In this document: positions 9,401 to 18,400 of the stretch, piece after piece
Position numbering within the stretch: the stretch's first letter is position 1
Layout: every line of letters starts with the position of its first letter
Assembly (NCBI GenBank): GCA_014155875.1
Contig: JACEFZ010012615.1
Span: forward strand, 1-64,000
Origin: Cepaea nemoralis
Lineage: Eukaryota; Mollusca; Gastropoda; Stylommatophora; Helicidae
Length of the DNA stretch: 64,000 nt
Direction: 5' to 3'
Made by a program: the position numbers and the translations under genes
Notes under the pieces: generated by a model
Told to the model about the DNA's origin: nothing
Databases searched by the model: none
The model's input: the letters and a program-made list of their open reading frames with translations, nothing else

Positions 9401-12400
9401 GCGCCCCAGTCGCACGAAATGGTTAAAGATAATGTCTATATCTATACTCATAGAGTGAGTGCAGTCAAAGGTGAAAAACGTCTCATTAACATGAAATGGA
9501 ATGCTTGGCTAGCGAATCCATTGTGTGGAAGTCCGAAGCTAAACTACCTAGTGGATGTCGTCCGCAGACTGACCGTTCCTGGTTTGTGCGGGAGCGGCGA
9601 GTGGCTAACAAAATGCCCAATATATGGAAGTGAGGAATTAAAGCAGCCTTGAGCAGGATATGGCGATTCCTCAGGTGAGTCCAGTCTCAGAGCAATATGT
9701 GCCGGCTCTGCAATTATGGAAGCCTCCTTGGAAATGGGGAATGCCTATGGTCTGCCCCTGCCTTCCTTTGAGGGTTGCCCGTGATGTCTTTGACCTTTCT
9801 ACCTTGACCAGCTGAGATGTGGGCGACACCACAACAGTAAGAGTCTAATATGCCTCGAAACATGAGGAAGGCTAACCTCATTAAAAAAATGCCCGCCGAA
9901 GATGGAAGTGCCGTCCTGCGGGTGGCAAAATAAAAATTGGCACTACACAATTACGTCCGAGTTAAATGCCTATCATGTCCGGAAAAGCTCTGACTAGCTA
10001 GTTTTCTGAATGTCCATTGTGCCCGGAACAGCTCTGACGGGCACAGCGACAAGCACATGTCCAAATCGTAAACTCGCTGAGTGGATACTGTCTGCAGACG
10101 GGTCTGGTTTGTGTGGTAAAGGCCCGTGGTGAACGAAATGCCCAATACATTGAAGTGAGGAATTAAAGCAGCCATGAGCAGGACGTGATGATTCCCTCAG
10201 TGAGCCCAGCACTAGGGTGCTATGTATCGGCTCTGCAACTATGGAAGCCACCCTGGATGGCGGAAAATGCCATGGACTGTCCCTGCCTTCCTTTGAGGGT
10301 TGATCGTGAAGCATTCGACCATTCCAACTTGACACGCTGGGATGTGGATAGCACCACAAAAGTGACAGTCCAACAGAAATGCTAACCTGTCAAATATGCA
10401 CGCTAAAAGTCGGATGTGTTGGCCCAAGGGTGCCTAACCAGACACACCGCAATCACATCTAAAAAAACACTCTGGATGAACACAAAGAAGAAGAAGAAGT
10501 ATCATCAAGTGCCTTGCTGACAGGCATGGGCAATCATGCTTCTCCATATCGTTCGTTCTCCAGTCGCACATATCAATTTGACTCCCTTCTATGCCATGAC
10601 ACAAAACTGCCAAGAATTTTCTATAATTGTCTTACCCTATCTTTTTTTTTCACAAATCTTTCCAGTTGTCACAACATGTTTCAGTTTTTGTCTTCTCATT
10701 ATATGACCAAAACATTAAGACTGCCTCTTTCTGATGTTTGTGATAAGTTGTCTTTGTGACGTAGCCTCCCTCAAAATGTCACTGTGTATGGGACAGAATT
10801 TCCTTTGTTTTAAGTTAGGTAATTGCTCTGTTCCTTTATGGCTTGTGGATTGAGTTAATACATAGAGTACCAAAGAATTAAAAAAAAAAACCTGTTATTT
10901 TTGGCATGTCCCCATCATGCCCTTAGTTTATCATTTGTTGAATTTTTTTTTCAAACAGCATATATAAAACACTGATCACCACACAGGCACTCTGTCTTCT
11001 CGTTCAACAGCCAGTGAAGAGTCATACTGATAATCGTTCCAGCTGTCATCTGATTGAAAGCTCTCCTCTCAGCTGAGATTCGTCTAGAACCCCCGCTGAT
11101 CCCCTGCCACACCACTCTCTCCACACATGGGCACTCAGCCTGTTCCACCACCTTCTCCACCTGGTCCCACAGGCACGTGACTACCTCTTCCTTGTCCATA
11201 GGCAATTAATCATCGATAGGTGCATTGCTTGCCAGCCTAACAGCCTATTCATTCCTCCCGCACTCCCGCATAAACAAACAAATAACATGTTACATACATA
11301 ATACAAAATCATATTGACCATCCATGAGATGATTAGGTGCATAATGTGACATGCTGCAATTACGTCTGGAAAAAAAAAAAACACTCCGGATGAACGCAGA
11401 AGAAGAAGAAGAAGAGATTATATAAATATTTTCAGTTTCATGATGATAAACACCTCACTTTTATAAGGTGGGATACTGACTTTCTTTTTTGCCATCTTTT
11501 TTATCCATAACTTAAAATCAGTCAGACCTGTTTTTATGGTGCTGCCTTGTTTCATACTGTGTCAAAAGCATCAGCATTTGGAGCAATACATAGACATATC
11601 AGTTGCTGGGGACCTTTACAGCTATTGAAATACAAAAATATATAAACCTTTAGGTATTAATTGGCACTCATAAAAGGAAAGGAAGTAGAAATCAGTGGAC
11701 TCTAGACAATATACAATTTAAAAGCTATAAGAACACCATTATCTGATATCTGTTCTCTTATCTCTGTGTCTGTCTGTTCTTCCTAAGAGTGTCAGTCATG
11801 ACCTATCAGTTTATTTCTCTGTGGTTGGAGTAGGCTTGTGTACATTGATGGATTTTCTCTACACCATGTGTTCTGATGGCACCGTCAAATGGTGTAACTG
11901 CATTATTCATTTGATATGTTTCAGAATGGCAGAAAGTTGAGGAGAACAGTGGAAGAAATAAAGATGGAGGTAAGTTACTATTGGATATTCTGGACTCATA
12001 ACAAAGCTAATGATTATGATATGATATATACAATATGTTATGTGCCATCTTAATCATGTGCCTTTTCATAGCTCCCATGATCCATTAGAACAGGGGTGCC
12101 AACACGAGGCCCGCGGGCCGCATGCGGCCCGCTGGGAGTCATTTTGCGGCCCGCGGAGTGGGAAACGATGTGGTCGAAGCTGTAGCACGCTTGCTTGTTT
12201 ACTTTAATTAACAAAAAAAATTAGGTGCGTGGCCCGGCAGGAAATATTATTTCTGAAATTTGGCCCCCTGCTTAAAAAGTTGGCCACCCCTGCATTAGAA
12301 TATATCAATTTATATACAATGTTTTCTTGAAATGAAGTACTAGAAAATAATCTAATTTTGTCTTCCTCTATGTCTTTTCCCATTAATCTTGGCAGTTGTT

Positions 12401-15400
12401 AAAATTTGTTTTAGTGTTTGTCTTCTCATAATGTGGGCTACAAATTGTTATTGCCTCTTTCTGATATTTGTATTAAGGTTTCTTTATATCTTATCCTCTT
12501 TCAAAACTCTTAGATTATTCATTTTGGTTGTTGATGGTATTTTCTGCATTCTAGTATAAAACCATATGTCTTTGACTTCACAGGATTTTCTGGCTTATTT
12601 ACTTGTTCCAGATTCACAGCTGGATGTTGAAATTAAGAAAATGTAAAATGCAAGAATTCTTTTTCTAATTTCTGTTAACACTGACCTATGACTTCAGATG
12701 TACCTCATGTGTGATGTAGTGATTTTGATAATAGCTATGGGGGAAAGTTAATATAATGTGTTGTATTTAAAAGGTAATGTTACCTCACCTTGGATGCCAG
12801 CTGGCGCTTTGTTGGAATTATGGAACTCATGTAAGACTTCTGGCATATGTCCTTGTCATACACTATAGATAGATAAATGGCCATCGCACGCCTGAACCAA
12901 ACTGACAGGAGATTTAGTGGACCCCATAAATGTACTGACCAGAAACCATAAAGTGGGAACACTTCTGGTACTTATGAGCTCACTCCTATAACATGGGTGA
13001 ATGGTATTTGAAAATCTGTCCTACTCAATAATCAAATACATGTCCAGAGGTCAGTATGGTCAAATGGATAAGAGCGGTCATTCTTAAACATCTGATGTGC
13101 TGATGCTGTGGTAGGGGTTTCAACCCCTACACCGGTCAGTTGGAGTAAAATGTTGACTTCTCGTCCTTGACTTGGGGACATAAATTACAAGTACCTCTGT
13201 CAGATTTTTGTTCTAAACATGCGACTGGCCTAGCAAGCTGGCAGGAGATTTTCATACTGCTTGTAGAGTTGTTGAATTGAGTTGAGTTAAGAACCGACAT
13301 CACTGCACTCGGGACATTCCCATACGTGCTCCGTCCCCTCGTTCAACAGCCAGCGAAGAGTCATACTACTAATCATTCCCACCGCTATCTGATTTAAACG
13401 TTCTCCTGATCTTCCCACTCAGTTTTGAGATTCTTCCTGAACCCCTGCCGATCCCCCGCAATCCCATTCTTTCCCCATATGGGTTCTCAATCTGTTCCTC
13501 CGCCTTCTCCACCTGGTCCCACAAGTGCACGACCACCTCCCCCTTGTCCATAGGCAAGCTACCACCAAGAGGTGCATTCCCTGCTAGCCTATCAGCCTGT
13601 TCATTCCCCCATACCCCTGCATGGCCAGGGCAAAATATCCATACAATTCTCACAATCTGTGACCTCTGAAGCGACGAGAGCCATTCCACATGAAACATTC
13701 CTTTCTCCATAATGGGGACGACCCGTTGCTGTGAAGTTGGAACCGTGACTAACTAGCTAACTAACATTCCTTTCTCCACCGTACCAAGCATACTCTTTGA
13801 ATCCGTAATGAATACGTGTGTTGCAGAAGTCTCCTCTAGCCACCGGAATGCCGCTGTTACTGCTCGTAGAAAAACTAAGAAATATAATCTAACTTACCCA
13901 AATGGAATAGAAGAGTTAGAATAGTGAAATAAGCCTTTTGTAGGAAAATACAATGCAAGAGAGGCAGAGAAAGACAGAAAGATGTATTTGGGAAACCTAA
14001 CTAGCATGCAACAAAAATAATAATATAAGCAACATCAATGACATTAAAATATCAGATGACAGAAAGGATTAGGGAGTCATGATTGCTGTTTGACCCAGGC
14101 CAAACACCATAAAAAATAAGACTGGTATAAAATGTATTGAACTAACATGGTCTGTCGGCGTTCGAGGTTTCGTTTAAGCAAGAAGGGCTGACCTGTTATC
14201 TTTGATGTTTCTTCCATATTGCAGTGCCGTTTAAAGTCAAGGTAAATCATGTATTATCCTCAGGTAAGATCGCGTTAAATTAACTGTCTTAACCGAAACG
14301 AATATAATTTCAAGTAATGAAAAAATGACGAGCTAAGGTGCATTTCATTCCATGATGCACGTCATGTTTTCTCCGCGGTCTTTGACTAACCAAGATTTCA
14401 ATTTTTTAATTTTAATAAAATGTTATAATTCTCCAGTAGCAAAATCAACTAAGAACTGCTTTATCGTCATGGTGAAGGAGGCTTCTGATGGAATATCATC
14501 CTCTTTCCAGTATTTCAATAACACTCTTCTTAGTGGTAGGAATGATGCAATATTGTAAAAGACTGAACGCACACACGGCGGACTTGATAATTGTTAATAT
14601 AAATAATAAAGTCATGATGTCATTAACAAAAATAATATACTTACCCTGTAACTAAATTTTTAAAAAACCTCACCCCGGGAAGGTTAACCCGGTCAACAAA
14701 TGCCCGCAGAAGTCGGATGTGTTGGCCTAATGGCGCAAGAACACAGCTCTGCTGTAAACAGGCACAACACAATCACGTCCGGAAAAAAAAACCCGGATGA
14801 ACGCAGAAGCAGCAGAAGAAGAACTAACATGATGTAGTTAATTGTGTATTTTATATCATATGCTACAATCTTTGCTTGCTGTGATTTTGCTAACTTATTT
14901 TTTGGTGTATTTCAGAGTTTAGATTTGATACTTACGTAGAAAGAAGTCCTAACACAAAGTTAGTAGGTAAGTTTTGTCAGGTTGCAGTAACAGTTATATA
15001 AATAAGATACATGTTTATTTCCAGAACAGAAGAAATTATTTTAACCCAGCTTATAAGAGACCTTATTAGAAACACTTTGAATGTGTGAACTAACTGTTAA
15101 ATAAATTGCTAATCTTTGTCTTCATCAATATTATCATTGTCATTGGTGCCTTGTAAATCACAGGGCTGCAACAATTGCTCGCCACCATTCTCTGTTCATG
15201 ACTAACTGTTTCCATATTTTTACCTTCTCTTTGGTGGTTCATCTGCAGGTGGTCCTCTCCTTTCACTTCCCTGGAGGGTTTTAGTGATTGGCAGTTTGCC
15301 TATTCCCTGTGATCTCCTAAGCATCCTTGTCATGCATACCTATTTCTATTTCTATTGTTTCGTTTATGACAAATCCCCACAGTTCTGTTTGTTTCTTCTG

Positions 15401-18400
15401 CAATTGTCCAGAGGAATCTGTTAACAGGAAGATGGGGCAGTAAGGGGGTGTCATATTGTTACAGTGTCTACTTCTGACTCACACTGACTAGGTATAATTC
15501 ATTTTTAACAATGATTTAAAAATTTAAAAAAAAAAGATTTCAACAATGTAATGAATTTTGCCAACTCCATGGCGAAGGGGTTACGAATGCAGTTCAAAAT
15601 CCTGCATACCACATGTGAAACACAGCTACGGACAATTTGGCAGCAGACCGCCATGCGTTGGTATTTTATGAAAATGGTATGAGTGCTGGTCGCTGAGAAA
15701 GTAGTGGCAATCTACTGAAGGTAAACGTGTCAAGAGATCACAAACAGCCAAAAAATGCTGGAGTTTACTGCTATCTCCTGTAAAGGATATGCAACTAACT
15801 TTTTAAAAATGAATTTGAGGCTGTTATACTTTCTCTTGATCCAGGGATAATGGATCAGATGCCTAGTCTTCTCAGATGAAATCAACAACTAGGACTCATG
15901 TGGTCGTTGCTTGGAGAACTGACCTTGAATATGAAAACAGCAATGTATTTGTGCTCAACTTGACTATTGAGTCTGCACAGCTGCAAGAAGGGCTGTTGCC
16001 TGTGTGCTAAGTTGATGTAGGTTTTTCTGCGGTTATGAAGTGTTTCTATATCTTGTCTTTGGTATGTGTAGTATAGATTCTGCTGCTTCCCTGTTTTGCA
16101 GCCTCCTTATCATAGCCATCTGTAAACAGTGTCCATATGTTTGGAGGGATACTCTTCCTGAGCAAGAAAGGTGGCAAACCTCATTGTTCTGATTCAGTTT
16201 GTTCATTGTCTATGGTTATTCTTGGGTTAACTGTACTTGATAAATCTGGGCAGCTCGTCCATGGTTATGTGTGAGAGCTTCACATGTTAACATGTCAGTT
16301 TCCGGTATATCTGCATGTTGTCAGTGAGTCTCTCATGCAAGACGATTTGGACTTTTTCTTAACAGTCTTTGGTTCTCTCTTTAAATTTATGGTGCAACGA
16401 TATTTTAGTACTCTTTTAAGCTTTCCGACTGAGTGAGAAATTTATACTGTCTACAAAGATTTGACTTTTCTGTTTCTTTTATGGAGGTGTTTCTCATTGC
16501 TCTGACCTCAGTTTCTGTTTCTTTAATGTGGGAGCTTCTCTTTGCCCTGGTCTCACAGTTTCTGTTTCTTTTATGTGGGAGCTTCTCTTTGCTCTGACCT
16601 CACAGTTTCTCTATTTCTTTTATGGGGAATTGCTCATTGCTTTGACCTCACAGTTTCTCTGTTTCCTTTTATGGGGATTTTTTCATTGCTATGACTTCAC
16701 AGTTTCTCTGTTTCTTATATGGGGGAGCTTCTCATTGCCCTGACCTCACAGTTTCTCTGTTTCTTTTATGGGGGAGCTTCTCTTTGCTCTGGCCTGACAG
16801 TTTGTCTTGTTTCTTTTATGGGGGTATTTTCCATTGCTCTGGCCTGACAGTTTGTCTTGTTTCTTTTATGGGGGTGTTTCTCATTGCTCTGTTTCTGTTT
16901 CTTTTATGGGGGTGCTTCTCATTGCTCCTTGGGTTATTCATACGCCCATCTTTGGCCATGTCAAGATGTTTGTGCTAGCTCTAACTGAAGATTTTAAGGT
17001 GATACTTTTTCAAAACAATGTATTCCTTTAGTGAACACAGCTTTTTGCCAAGTGGGTGACTTATGTTTAGTTCAAGGAATTCATTTGTGAAATCTTTATT
17101 ATTTGGCTGGTACTGGTGGTATTTTTCCGGGCTGAAAAAGTATATTTTATTTTTTGGCTGGTATCTTTGTTTTTTTCCAGGCTGAAAAAAAAGTATTTTT
17201 TAAAAGCTTTTATAACCCCTCCCTTGGACTGATTTCTGTTTGCTGGAAGATTTTGTAATCTCTGAGTGAGAATCTATATGTGCTACCAAGATGTTTTTCT
17301 CATATAAAGCATACATCACTCTAGATCTGTTAGGAACATTTGTATGTCTATATTTTTCTTTTTAATTCCTTATTTATTTATTTGTTTATTTTTGTTTTCA
17401 GTATCCTGTTCAACCCTCTTGGAATATATTATATATGTTGTACATAGTTAAGCATTATTTTTGTGTATAATATTTTATAGATATTGTTTTTCAACAATTG
17501 GTATATTGATCTGTAATGTATGTATAATGAAACCTTTCCTCTAATTCCTGCTGCATTCTACCGCATTAATTGTATGCTGTGCCCAGTTGTATATCTCTGA
17601 TTTTCTGGTCACCCCAGAAGAGTCAGTTTGTGGTTGCAGTAATTTTGGGTGGACCATTTGAGGCGGGGGACCCAGTATAGCTCCTGTCTCACCATGTAGA
17701 GCATCTTCTGACATTGACTGTTGGGGTTTCCTTCTTCAGGATTCCTCCTCCCAGCGGCAGATTGCCTTTCTGGGCTTTTTGAGTTCTGCATGTTCACATT
17801 TTATGTCGGGGTTTGTTGCTATTGTCAGTGTCCTTGCAGGAACTCCAAATAGTAGTGCTGGTTTGGTATTTGGTGGCTTTTTTTTTTTGTACGCTCGGTT
17901 TGAACCCAAGCTTAGTCTATACACAAGCTACTACTTCTAGTACACTGGACTGATTTTTGCGTGAGGATTAGCTTTTCCTATGACCAGTGTCCCTCACCAT
18001 CAGACAAACCCACCCTGACTTCAGAGGTACTTGTAATTTACAACCTCAAGTCAAGAACAAGAAGTCAACATTTTAGTCCAATGGTTTGGTGTAGGGTCTA
18101 AATCTTGCTGCCTCGCGGCATCAGCACACCGGATGTTTAAGAGCAATTGCTCTTATCCATTCAGCTATACTGACCTCCAGCATTTCATCTTCACCTAGAT
18201 GGATTACCTTCCAAGATTTATGAGTTCCATCAACCCTTAACTAGCTTTGCTCACGTAGTTTAGCTACTCAACCAAGGGTGTGGCACATAGAGCCGTAAGT
18301 GAGCTAATTAACCATATAAGAACCAAGGATTTTGGATCATCCCCTGCACATTAGGAAGGAAGAAATACCACAATGTAATATACAAGTAAATGGGAATATT

